In this document: piece after piece, positions 17,442 to 24,873 of the stretch
Layout: each line of letters opens with the position of its first letter
Numbering within the stretch: the first letter of the stretch is position 1
Assembly (NCBI GenBank): GCA_937873655.1
Contig: CALMYQ010000120.1
Span: 1 to 64,000 of the forward strand
Direction: 5' to 3'
DNA: 64,000 nt
Source: an uncultured Lewinella sp.
Lineage (GTDB): Bacteria; Bacteroidota; Bacteroidia; Chitinophagales; Saprospiraceae
Notes under the pieces: generated by a model
What the model saw: the letters and a program-made list of their open reading frames with translations, nothing else
Databases searched by the model: none
Told to the model about the DNA's origin: nothing
Position numbers and translations under genes: made by a program

Positions 17442-17750
17442 CACTAACCTACTGATACTAATATATCTTAGCGGGCTGACCGTTATTATCGAACTTATTA
17501 CTGATTGTACCGAAAGGCGTTGGAAAAAAAGGTCTGTATGACAAACCCCGAAGCATCCGGTTTCCGGTTAGTGCCGGAATACAGGGTTTTGCACCTTGCC
17601 GGATTAAAAACGGAATTGATCATCGCCTTTAATTTGATGGTGTAAAATTAGAAAGTTTAACCCTTCCCGGCAAATATTTTTGACAAAATTTTATTCGGAT
17701 TTTCAATTTGCACTTTTGTCATTTTTTTGTTTAAATTATTGTTATATATA
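17404..17750 (-). ncRNA. Candidate small RNA or terminated leader upstream of lpdA
   Basis: This 350-nt stretch lacks a normal gene but on the minus strand runs from a TAnnTTTG box (17757-17764) to the terminator at 17404-17441. It contains pairing segments: CTGTAT with ATACAG enclosing a CCGG-cactaa-CCGG hairpin, and AAACCC with GGGTTT. It also contains a 21-codon ORF at 17657-17722 (MTKVQIENPNKILSKIFAGKG). Either it is an independent RNA, or it is an attenuated leader of lpdA. I could not match it to RNase P, tmRNA, SRP or 6S RNA by eye. Confidence 0.35.
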
Positions 17751-17756
17751 TTTTTA

Positions 17757-17764
17757 CAAATATA
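17757..17764 (-). promoter_or_regulatory. Candidate -7 box for the lpdA-upstream RNA
   Basis: The minus strand has TATATTTG, an exact TAnnTTTG match. The surrounding DNA is very AT-rich, so chance occurrence is possible. No -33 element was recognised. Confidence 0.35.
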
Positions 17765-17849
17765 GTAATTAACTAATATTAAATGCCTTTGCGGCCTGGA
17801 AAGACTAAAAAACAAGGGTCTTTGGACGTTTGGCAATGAGCGCCCGGAA

Positions 17850-18365
17850 TCAGGGCCGGTCGGATAATGTTATGACTAAAATAGCATCCTTTTGCGTACC
17901 CTCTGTTTCAACTTTAACATAAAACCCGGGTTGAAGCGCAGTGGGCTCGCCGGTTCCGATTTCGTCGGATTGCGCCTCGATGGCTTCGGCCCATTCCTCA
18001 AAAACCAGAAACTCCGGACCAAGGCCCGCGATCCGTTCAAATTGCCGGACTGCCAGCGCGATCAGCTGGCCTGGTGTTCCGGGAATCCGGGCCCCCGGCA
18101 GTTGAAACCGAAATTCCTGTTTTAAATGATCGCAACCGGACTGTATGATATGGAGCCTTGCGCCGTCTTCGTCAAAGGAGAGGTCTTCTTTTCCGGCTAC
18201 CCCGTCATAGGAAAAGTGATGATCGCTGATTGCGTTGGTTCCTTCAGGGAATATGGCTTCCGGGACCGCGTAAAGGCAGTCGGAGAGATCCCGGTTATCT
18301 TCCTGCTTGGTCTGGCAGCTCAACACAGCGAATACAGTCAGTAAAAGTGCAGCGTATTTAATCAT
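17850..18365 (-). CDS. Small lipoprotein of unknown function
   Basis: 171 residues. The N-terminus is a type II signal with lipobox AVLSC (Cys at about 17), followed by an acidic region and no domain I recognise. A Cys pair (SDCLY near 30 and SGCDH near 78) could form a disulphide. It is predicted to be anchored to a membrane facing the periplasm. It is monocistronic, with a TATCTTTG -7 box at 18454-18461. Its composition (frequent Glu and Asp) suggests a soluble, possibly binding, domain. I cannot assign a function. Confidence 0.7.
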   Translation of the reverse strand: MIKYAALLLTVFAVLSCQTKQEDNRDLSDCLYAVPEAIFPEGTNAISDHHFSYDGVAGKEDLSFDEDGARLHIIQSGCDHLKQEFRFQLPGARIPGTPGQLIALAVRQFERIAGLGPEFLVFEEWAEAIEAQSDEIGTGEPTALQPGFYVKVETEGTQKDAILVITLSDRP

Positions 18366-18453
18366 AACGTATGATTGAATGAATCGGGGATCCGTCTTTT
18401 TGGCAGGATAGATGAGCCGCTGTGGATTGGGGCAAGGTTTTGTTTAGATTGCC

Positions 18454-18461
18454 CAAAGATA
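18454..18461 (-). promoter_or_regulatory. -7 box of the lipoprotein gene
   Basis: The minus strand carries TATCTTTG, an exact TAnnTTTG match, 88 bp before the start codon of the lipoprotein gene. No -33 element is clear. Confidence 0.45.
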
Positions 18462-18529
18462 TGAAACTAACCCGATGTATTTTACGCAAGAAAAGGGGAC
18501 GGGGTTTCAAAACCGGGGCTGGATTTCAT

Positions 18530-18562
18530 ACCGGGGGAAGCCTGAAGACAGCCGCCCCCGGT
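18530..18562 (-). terminator. GC-rich hairpin after ndk
   Basis: ACCGGGGG (18530-18537) is the reverse complement of CCCCCGGT (18555-18562). It lies 17 bp beyond the ndk stop codon on the minus strand. There is no T-run, so it may be a processing or partial-termination hairpin. Confidence 0.35.
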
Positions 18563-18579
18563 AATGGAAACGGAAAGTT

Positions 18580-18999
18580 TTAGAACATTTCCGTAGCTGC
18601 AAAGTGGAAGCTGCCTTCCCTGGCCGCATTTTCATCGGAATCAGCGCCGTGTACGGCATTTTCGCCGATGCTCGTGGCGTACAGCGCCCGGATCGTGCCC
18701 GGAGCTGCCTTGGCGGGGTCGGTTGCGCCGATCAGCGTGCGGAAGTCCTCCACCGCGTTTTCCTTTTCAAGAACAGCCGCGACAATGGGGCCGCTCGACA
18801 TAAAATCGACGAGTTCCTGGTAAAAGGGGCGTTCCTTGTGGATTTCGTAGAATTCACCGGCTTTTTCGGGAGAGAGCTTGGTCAGTTTCATCGCTACGAT
18901 CCGGAATCCGCCTTCATTGATCTTGGCCAGAATTCCGCCGATATGGCCGGCTTTGACCGCGTCCGGCTTGATCATGGTAAACGTTCTGTTTCCTGCCAT
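18580..18999 (-). CDS. ndk: Nucleoside diphosphate kinase
   Basis: 139 residues, full length. The N-terminal [17 protein letters not shown] block and the active-site signature [20 protein letters not shown] with the phospho-accepting histidine are intact. The enzyme balances nucleoside triphosphate pools by phosphate transfer from ATP. It is divergent from the DHH phosphoesterase gene; a TACTTTTG -7 box for ndk lies at 19040-19047 on the minus strand. Confidence 0.97.
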   Translation of the reverse strand: MAGNRTFTMIKPDAVKAGHIGGILAKINEGGFRIVAMKLTKLSPEKAGEFYEIHKERPFYQELVDFMSSGPIVAAVLEKENAVEDFRTLIGATDPAKAAPGTIRALYATSIGENAVHGADSDENAAREGSFHFAATEMF

Positions 19000-19139
19000 G
19001 AGATAAGTCCTGATTTTAATGGTTTTTTAAAAAGAGGTGCAAAAGTAATCCATATTGTTTTTAATACCTAAAGGCCCACCTTTAATCTTTGGTTAAATTC
19101 ATAATTTTTATCATCTTCGCGCCTTGATTTTAACTTGCG

Positions 19140-20147
19140 ATGGATTTTTTTGCAAACGACATTAAACCCGTTCTGGCCACACCGAAAAATGTGGTCATCA
19201 CTACGCACAGGAACCCGGACGGCGATGCGATTGGCTCTTCCCTGGGGCTTTACCATTTCCTGAAGGGATTGGGCCATTTCGTGACGGTGATCGTCCCTTC
19301 CGAATACCCGGACTTTCTGGACTGGATGCCCGATGTCACCAAGATCATCGTTTTTGATAATCAACCCGAAGAAAGCCAGGCCGCTATCGGGCAGGCCGAC
19401 CTTTTCTTTTTCCTGGATTTCAACGACCTGGAACGGATTGATAAGCTCGGTGAGATGATCGCCCCCAGAAAGGGAACCAGGATCATGATCGATCATCACC
19501 TGTACCCGGAAAATTGCGCGGACTTCATCATCTCCGATCCAGAGGCCAGCTCCACCAGTGAAATGGTGTACGATTTCATTTCGGCCCTGGGTTTCAGGAG
19601 CAAAGTGGACAAGATCATCGCGGAATGCATTTACACCGGGATCGTCACGGATACAGGGTCCTTCAAATATTCGACCTCCTCCAAGCTTTTCCGGACGGTC
19701 GCCGACCTGCTCGAATTCGGTGTTGATGATTACCTGCTGCAGGACCTGATCTTCAATTGCATGTCGGTAAAACAATTGCGCCTGCTCGGCCACTGCCTGC
19801 ACAACAGAATGGAGATCCTGGAGGAATACCAGACCGGGATCATTGCGCTGACAAAGGAAGATTACGCCAATTTCGAAATTCAGCGGGGCGACACCGAAGG
19901 GATCGTCAATTACCTGCTCAAGCTCAAAAACGTAAAACTGGCTGCCTTCATAACCGAACAACCTACCATTGTAAAGCTTTCCCTGAGGTCCAAAGGTGAT
20001 TTCTCGGTCCAGGAAATCGCCAAAAAACACTTTAAAGGCGGCGGGCACAAGAATGCCGCCGGCGGATACTCCTTTCAGGGCCTTAAAACCACCGTTCGTA
20101 AATTCAAAGAGATTTTACCAGAGTATCGTTTACAAATCATTCAATAA
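19140..20147 (+). CDS. DHH-family phosphoesterase, NrnA-like (nanoRNase / pAp phosphatase)
   Basis: 335 residues with the full DHH-DHHA1 layout. The N-terminal metal motif is NPDGDAIGSSLGL (about 25), the diagnostic DHH is in IMIDHHLYP (about 120), and the C-terminal substrate-binding GGGHKNAAGGYS is near 305. NrnA-type enzymes degrade 2-5-nt RNAs and dephosphorylate pAp in the cytoplasm. It is first in a tight run with the FKBP lipoprotein (15-bp gap) and prfB (4-bp gap). Confidence 0.9.
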   Translation: MDFFANDIKPVLATPKNVVITTHRNPDGDAIGSSLGLYHFLKGLGHFVTVIVPSEYPDFLDWMPDVTKIIVFDNQPEESQAAIGQADLFFFLDFNDLERIDKLGEMIAPRKGTRIMIDHHLYPENCADFIISDPEASSTSEMVYDFISALGFRSKVDKIIAECIYTGIVTDTGSFKYSTSSKLFRTVADLLEFGVDDYLLQDLIFNCMSVKQLRLLGHCLHNRMEILEEYQTGIIALTKEDYANFEIQRGDTEGIVNYLLKLKNVKLAAFITEQPTIVKLSLRSKGDFSVQEIAKKHFKGGGHKNAAGGYSFQGLKTTVRKFKEILPEYRLQIIQ

Positions 20148-20162
20148 TCCAAATTTCAATTT

Positions 20163-21062
20163 ATGCGTTCAGCATTAATTTTTGCATCACTGGTCGGGTT
20201 GGTCGCGTTGGCTGGGCTGGCCGGTTGTGGCAACAACTCAAAAAGCCTGGTTACTGCGGATGGTACGGAGTACATTATCCATACGAAAACCGGAAATCCG
20301 CTGCCGAACCCGGGAGACTGGGTATATTTTCACGCATACATCCGCAATGGGGAGGAGGTAGTCAATACCAGCCGCAAAAGCCCTAATGTGCCTTATGTAC
20401 AAATTCCTGCGAATGTCGACAGTGAAAAAGGGCAGTCCGTCCTTCAGGTACTTCAGAACATGGGCGTCGGCGACAGCGCCACCATTGTGGTCCGCCTCGA
20501 CACCATCGATCCGAAACCTCCGGGGTTTGAAGAAGCCAGCGTACTCTATTACGACCTGGTGATCCAGGAGATCAAAACCGATGCAAAGTTCCAGGAGGAA
20601 GTGCAGGCCGAACGGGCCAAAAAAATGGAAGCTGCTCAGGCTGCTCAGGCTCAATTGCCCGAAATCCAGGCGCTGATCAAAGACGAAGCGGCCAAGTATT
20701 CCTCCAACTCGCTGGGCTCAGCGCTCCAAACTACCAATTCCGGGTTGAAATACATCATCCACGAGGAAGGTACAGGTAAGGCGGCTGAACCGGGCAGAAA
20801 CCTGACTGTTCATTATTACGGTGTGCTGAAAGACGGCTCCATGTTTGACAATTCGTACGAACGTGGCGAACCGATCGACTTCCAGCTGGGCGTCGGCTCT
20901 GTGATTCCCGGTTGGGATGAAGGCTTCGCCTTGCTGAAGGAAGGGACAAAGGCCACCTTGTTTGTGCCGTATTCCCTTGCCTACGGCGAGGCTGGGTCGC
21001 CGCCGGTGATCCCGGAAAAAGCGGACCTTATATTTTATGTTGAATTATTAAAAGTTAACTAA
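20163..21062 (+). CDS. FKBP-type peptidyl-prolyl isomerase lipoprotein
   Basis: 299 residues with a lipoprotein signal (GLAGCGNNS, lipid-bearing Cys near 22). The C-terminal domain (about 190-299) is a standard FKBP: LTVHYYGVLKDGSMFDNSY, VIPGWDEGFALLKEG, PYSLAYGE. The N-terminal domain (about 32-140) has a similar plan (GDWVYFHAYIRNGEEV, VLQVLQNMGVGDS) and seems to be a degenerate FKBP copy without the active-site aromatics. A Gln/Ala/Glu-rich helix joins them. Predicted periplasm-facing chaperone or isomerase. It is related in type to the lipoprotein PPIases tied to gliding in Bacteroidota, but that link is inference. Confidence 0.88.
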   Translation: MRSALIFASLVGLVALAGLAGCGNNSKSLVTADGTEYIIHTKTGNPLPNPGDWVYFHAYIRNGEEVVNTSRKSPNVPYVQIPANVDSEKGQSVLQVLQNMGVGDSATIVVRLDTIDPKPPGFEEASVLYYDLVIQEIKTDAKFQEEVQAERAKKMEAAQAAQAQLPEIQALIKDEAAKYSSNSLGSALQTTNSGLKYIIHEEGTGKAAEPGRNLTVHYYGVLKDGSMFDNSYERGEPIDFQLGVGSVIPGWDEGFALLKEGTKATLFVPYSLAYGEAGSPPVIPEKADLIFYVELLKVN

Positions 21063-21066
21063 AACC

Positions 21067-22165
21067 ATGACGGTAGAGCAATTCAAAGACTTGAAGCAGC
21101 GGCTCGCCTTGTTAAGGAGGTATCTTTGACGTCGATGAGCGACTGATTCAAATCGAAGAAAAAGAACAACAGACCGCCGACCCTAATTTCTGGAACGACC
21201 CTCAGGCCGCCGAAAGCACCCTGAAGGCGTTGAAAAGCCATAAACAGTGGGTCGAGCAATTCACCAGGGTGGCCAACCTGATCGACGAGGTTGAGGTCCT
21301 TCAGGAATTTGTCCGGGAAGGCGACGCCACCGAAGAGGACCTGGAGGCCCAGTACAACCTGTCCCTGGAGGCAGTGGAAGAGTTGGAATTCCGCTCTACG
21401 CTCAACAGGCAGGAAGACGAATTGGGCGCCGTACTGGAGATCAATGCCGGGGCCGGCGGCACCGAAGCCTGCGATTGGGCGGAGATGCTGCTGCGGATGT
21501 ACGCCATGTGGGCCGAAAGGCGAGGGTTCAAGATCAATGAGCTCAACCGCCAGGACGGTGATGTGGCCGGCATCAAATCCGCAGAGCTGGAAGTAGCCGG
21601 AGATTTTGCCTACGGCTGGCTCAAAGGCGAAAACGGCGTCCACCGGCTCGTACGGGTCAGCCCCTATAACGCACAAGGCAAAAGGATGACCTCTTTCGCT
21701 TCCGTTTTTGTACACCCCATGGTGGACGAACGGATTGAGGTAGAAATCAACCCGGCCGACCTGGATTGGGATACCTTCCGCTCCAGCGGCGCGGGCGGCC
21801 AGCACGTGAACAAAACGGAATCGGCTGTCCGTGTCCGGCACATCCCCTCCGGGATTGTCGTTGAGTGCCAGCAGGAACGGTCCCAGCACATGAACCGCGA
21901 CAAAGCGATCCAAATGCTGAAATCCAGGCTCTATGAACGCGAACTGGAGCGGCAGATGGAGGAGCGCAGCAAGATCGAATCCGCCAAGATGAAGAATGAG
22001 TGGGGGTCACAGATCCGCAGTTACGTGCTGGATGACCGCAGGGTAAAAGACCACAGGACCGGCCACCAGACCAGCCAGACCGATTCGGTGCTGGACGGAG
22101 ACCTGGACGGTTTCCTCAAAGCCTTCCTGATGCACCACGAAGGCGGCAACGGGGTTGAGGATTAA
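21067..22165 (+). CDS. prfB: Peptide chain release factor 2, with programmed +1 frameshift
   Basis: Translation starts at ATG 21067 (MTVEQFKDLKQRLALLRRYL) and meets an in-frame TGA at 21127-21129. The site reads AGGAGG TAT CTT TGA C: a strong internal Shine-Dalgarno, the CTT slip codon and the stop, the classic autoregulatory RF2 frameshift. After the +1 shift the frame continues DVDERLIQIEE from 21128 to the stop at 22163-22165, giving 365 residues, the usual length. The catalytic GGQ is in SSGAGGQHVNKTES. The stop-recognition tripeptide reads SPY where E. coli RF2 has SPF. RF2 releases peptides at UGA and UAA, and low RF2 favours the shift. The gene is last in the operon, before a perfect terminator. 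Confidence 0.97.
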
Positions 22166-22187
22166 TCCGGCCCGCAGTGAATGATTT

Positions 22188-22226
22188 CCGTTATGGCTTG
22201 CCGGCAAGCCATAACGGATTTTTTTT
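22188..22226 (+). terminator. Perfect rho-independent terminator after prfB
   Basis: CCGTTATGGCTTGCC (22188-22202) and GGCAAGCCATAACGG (22203-22217) form a perfect 30-nt palindrome, followed by ATTTTTTTTG. Confidence 0.93.
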
Positions 22227-22280
22227 GCCGGCAACCAATGACTGGCGCCATTTTTCCGTTAAAGTAAAAAACTGCTTCTA

Positions 22281-23177
22281 TTGGATCGAGATCATATCAG
22301 CCTTTCCCGGCAATTGGGCGTATTGCAGGTCGGGGCGACGGCCCTGTTTTTGGGGCGCGCCTGGCAACATTGGTTTTGGGATACGCCGTACCGGGCCCTG
22401 CTGTGGGACGAACATTGGGTGGGCCCTATCGTGAAAAAATTCGGAGGGACCTGGGATGCCTATGCCGCCAGTGCGGCTACCGACAGGATTATCCAATGGT
22501 CGATCGAAAGCCTTGGGTGGTTTTATCTGCTTTGTGCGCTGGCCGCGATCCTGATCAGGCGATTCCCCAGGGCGGGCGGCGGCTTTATGATTGCCGGATC
22601 GGCAGGCCTGATCGTTTTATCTGCTTTGTACTATAAGGAACAATTCTTTTATATCGGTCAGTTGCTGGAATATACCCTGCAATGGAGCTTCCCCCTGATC
22701 TTGTGGTATTTTGTGCGAAACCGTGGGTTTGACCGACCCCTGTTTTTGGCGCTGCGGGTCGCCGTCGCCCTGACGTTCACTTGCCACGGATTGTATGCCG
22801 TAGGGTTTTATCCGGTTCCGGGGCAGTTCGTCTCCATGACCATGAATATTCTTGGGTTGGGCAATGCGGAAGCCGTACAATTCTTGCGGGTTGCGGGGAT
22901 ACTTGACTTTATTGTTTCGGCGGTTTTGTTTATCCCGGACAACAAGGTCCGCAAGGCGGCCCTGGTCTATTGCGTTTTCTGGGGTGCGGCAACCAGCTTT
23001 GCCCGGGTAGGCGCGTTCGTCCATTGGGCTGACTTCTGGCATGATCTTCATCAGTGGTTGCTGGAAACCTTGTACAGGTTTCCCCATTTCATGGGGCCGT
23101 TGGCCGGCGTTTTGTACCTGTTGGGGCAGTCCAAAACGCCGGCTGCCGTGATCAGGGCCGATTATTCGAACAGTTGA
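22281..23177 (+). CDS. Multi-pass membrane protein of unknown function
   Basis: About 298 residues with roughly seven or eight hydrophobic segments and many Trp, Phe and Tyr. The frame has no ATG near its 5' end after the stop at 22260-22262; TTG at 22281 is the best start (DRDHISLSRQLG follows). Conserved-looking polar pieces in or near membrane segments include FTCHGLYAVGF and HWADFWHD, with paired His that could bind a metal or haem, but I recognise no family. The stop overlaps the end of the convergent coiled-coil gene by 16 bp. It sits 54 bp past the prfB terminator, so it has its own promoter. Confidence 0.65.
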   Translation: MDRDHISLSRQLGVLQVGATALFLGRAWQHWFWDTPYRALLWDEHWVGPIVKKFGGTWDAYAASAATDRIIQWSIESLGWFYLLCALAAILIRRFPRAGGGFMIAGSAGLIVLSALYYKEQFFYIGQLLEYTLQWSFPLILWYFVRNRGFDRPLFLALRVAVALTFTCHGLYAVGFYPVPGQFVSMTMNILGLGNAEAVQFLRVAGILDFIVSAVLFIPDNKVRKAALVYCVFWGAATSFARVGAFVHWADFWHDLHQWLLETLYRFPHFMGPLAGVLYLLGQSKTPAAVIRADYSNS

Positions 23178-24181
23178 TCGTAGGTATTTGCGTTACCCTG
23201 GGCAGATTTTTCCGGATTGCTCCGCTTGCTGTTGAGGTCGAGGGTATCGCTTTGCGATTTCTTGTTGCCGTCCAGCAGCATCAGGGTACTTTCCTTTTCC
23301 CACTGTTCCAGCATTTTCAGGCCTTCCTCTTCGAAAACGCCGTTTTGGAGGTCTACTGAGTCCATGATCTTGGACGACATCTCCATGAATCGTTCCATTT
23401 CCCCGACCTTGCTGGCGACATCCTCCGCCACGGCTTCCATGGCCATTTCGAACATGGCGCGCTTATCGGGGTCGCCGGTCATGACACTCATGGCCGATTG
23501 CATGGCAGAGTGGCTGGCCCGGATGGCCTTGCGTTCCTGCTCCTTGAGCGAAACCTGATCTTTGGTGTCTTCCAGCAGGATCTCTGAATTTTGGTGCATT
23601 TTATTCAGGATCCGGTACAGCACGTCCATTTTCTGGTACAGAACCTGGTATTTCTGGTTGCTGTCTTTCAGCCGGGCAGCTTTGCGGGTAGCCAGCACGA
23701 ACTGCTGCTCCTTGTCCTTGCTTTTAGCGGCCGCGGCCAGCTTGAGGTTCTCCTGGATATCTTTTTCGTTGGACTCTATCAGGGTGGAAATCTTCCGCAT
23801 CTGGCCGCGCAGAATGCCGATCTGCTTGCGCATCTTGACGAGGTTATCGCTGAGGTCCTCCACATAGCTTTTGAGTACGCCGATCGGGTCGATATTCACA
23901 AAAACACCGGTCAGCCAGCGCATGACGCTTTTGTACATATACCAGATCAGGCTCCGCATTTTCGGATCCAGGATCAGGTACAGCACTGCACCGATGGCCA
24001 TCAGTGATCCTGCCAGGTAGAGGGTATTGGCAAAAATGGTCTGCCAGGGCAGGGTTACGATCAGGTATCCGGCCAAAGCCGCCAATCCCGCCAGAAAAAT
24101 CAGACCGGTCATCCCTTCCGGGCGTTTCCAGAAGGATTTTTGTTTGAACTCCTGATTGTTGAATTGAGCTATATCAGACAT
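23162..24181 (-). CDS. Membrane-anchored coiled-coil protein of unknown function
   Basis: 339 residues. Two membrane helices (about 27-50 and 52-70) are followed by a cytoplasmic tail made mostly of helices: a coiled coil (about 105-215, rich in Lys, Gln and Asp), a Met-rich segment (about 225-275, with repeated Met in SAMQSAMSVM and EMAMEAV), and a polar end. The gene is 15 bp after the 183-residue coiled-coil gene, so both proteins are probably made together and may form one complex. The helical plan recalls PspA/IM30 or ESCRT-III-type membrane-remodelling proteins, but I see no firm signature; that is speculation. Confidence 0.7.
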   Translation of the reverse strand: MSDIAQFNNQEFKQKSFWKRPEGMTGLIFLAGLAALAGYLIVTLPWQTIFANTLYLAGSLMAIGAVLYLILDPKMRSLIWYMYKSVMRWLTGVFVNIDPIGVLKSYVEDLSDNLVKMRKQIGILRGQMRKISTLIESNEKDIQENLKLAAAAKSKDKEQQFVLATRKAARLKDSNQKYQVLYQKMDVLYRILNKMHQNSEILLEDTKDQVSLKEQERKAIRASHSAMQSAMSVMTGDPDKRAMFEMAMEAVAEDVASKVGEMERFMEMSSKIMDSVDLQNGVFEEEGLKMLEQWEKESTLMLLDGNKKSQSDTLDLNSKRSNPEKSAQGNANTYDQLFE

Positions 24182-24196
24182 TTTGATTCAATTATG

Positions 24197-24748
24197 TTAA
24201 AGATTTTGCTGGATATGGTCGATATCCATCTGAATTTGATTCATCAGGCTTTGGAGTGTTTTTTCAAAGGCTTCACCCGTAGCTTCGATCCGTTCCTTAT
24301 CCGCCTGTATCTGCTCGTCGGCAGTGTCAATGACAGCTTGCTTTTTGGTGATGCCTTCTTCCAGTTCGCGGATCTTGGCCTTGAATTCTTCCACCTGTTT
24401 TTTCAGTTTCTCTACTTCCAGCCGTTTACCTTCCACTTTGCTGCGCAGGTTTTCCTGGAGGGCTTTGCTGAATTCGGCTTTTTCCGCCATCAGGACCTTC
24501 TTGTAGTGGTCGGCCGTTTGGAGCAGTTTTTCTTTGGTCAATCCCATGGTTGAAGCTGTGGCAAAAGCCGATTTGATGGCCATAGCTTCGTCCATGTTCA
24601 TTTGGGTGAGCGCCGCAAGGGATTGCTTGAATTCCAGATAATCAAACCCCGGGAGGTTGGCGTTCTCCAGTGCTTTGGTCAGAACGTTTATGCTTCTTTC
24701 ATCCAGTCCGTGGTGATTTCCGAAAATAGATTTTAATTTGCTCTGCAT
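24197..24748 (-). CDS. Small coiled-coil protein, partner of the downstream membrane protein
   Basis: 183 residues, no signal peptide or membrane helix. An N-terminal globular part (about 1-75) is followed by an almost continuous helix (about 85-175) rich in Lys, Glu and Gln (EVEKLKKQVEEFKAKIRELEE). It is the first of a two-gene set, 15 bp before the membrane-anchored coiled-coil gene, and follows sbcC on the same strand after a 125-bp gap. A direct interaction of the two coiled coils is likely but inferred. The family is unknown to me. Confidence 0.65.
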   Translation of the reverse strand: MQSKLKSIFGNHHGLDERSINVLTKALENANLPGFDYLEFKQSLAALTQMNMDEAMAIKSAFATASTMGLTKEKLLQTADHYKKVLMAEKAEFSKALQENLRSKVEGKRLEVEKLKKQVEEFKAKIRELEEGITKKQAVIDTADEQIQADKERIEATGEAFEKTLQSLMNQIQMDIDHIQQNL

Positions 24749-24873
24749 TGCGTGTTTATTTTGAAAACTACAATATAAGTGAATCGGTTAAGATTTTCCA
24801 ATTGTTTTTCGATGATTACCGGGTTATTGTCGGTAAATCCTAGCAGAAAACGGAAATTGACCGGCAAAGGATT

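Noticed and set aside
15806..17455. 549-codon open frame antisense to lpdA
   Set aside because: Shadow of a strongly conserved gene. The translation is rich in Gly, His, Phe and Asp, shows no domain and arises from GC-biased codons on the other strand.
17404..17750. Assignment of the lpdA-upstream RNA to RNase P, tmRNA or SRP RNA
   Set aside because: The signature segments (for example the GAGGAAAGTCC-type RNase P core, a tRNA-Ala-like end, or the SRP GGAA tetraloop domain) were not found by eye.
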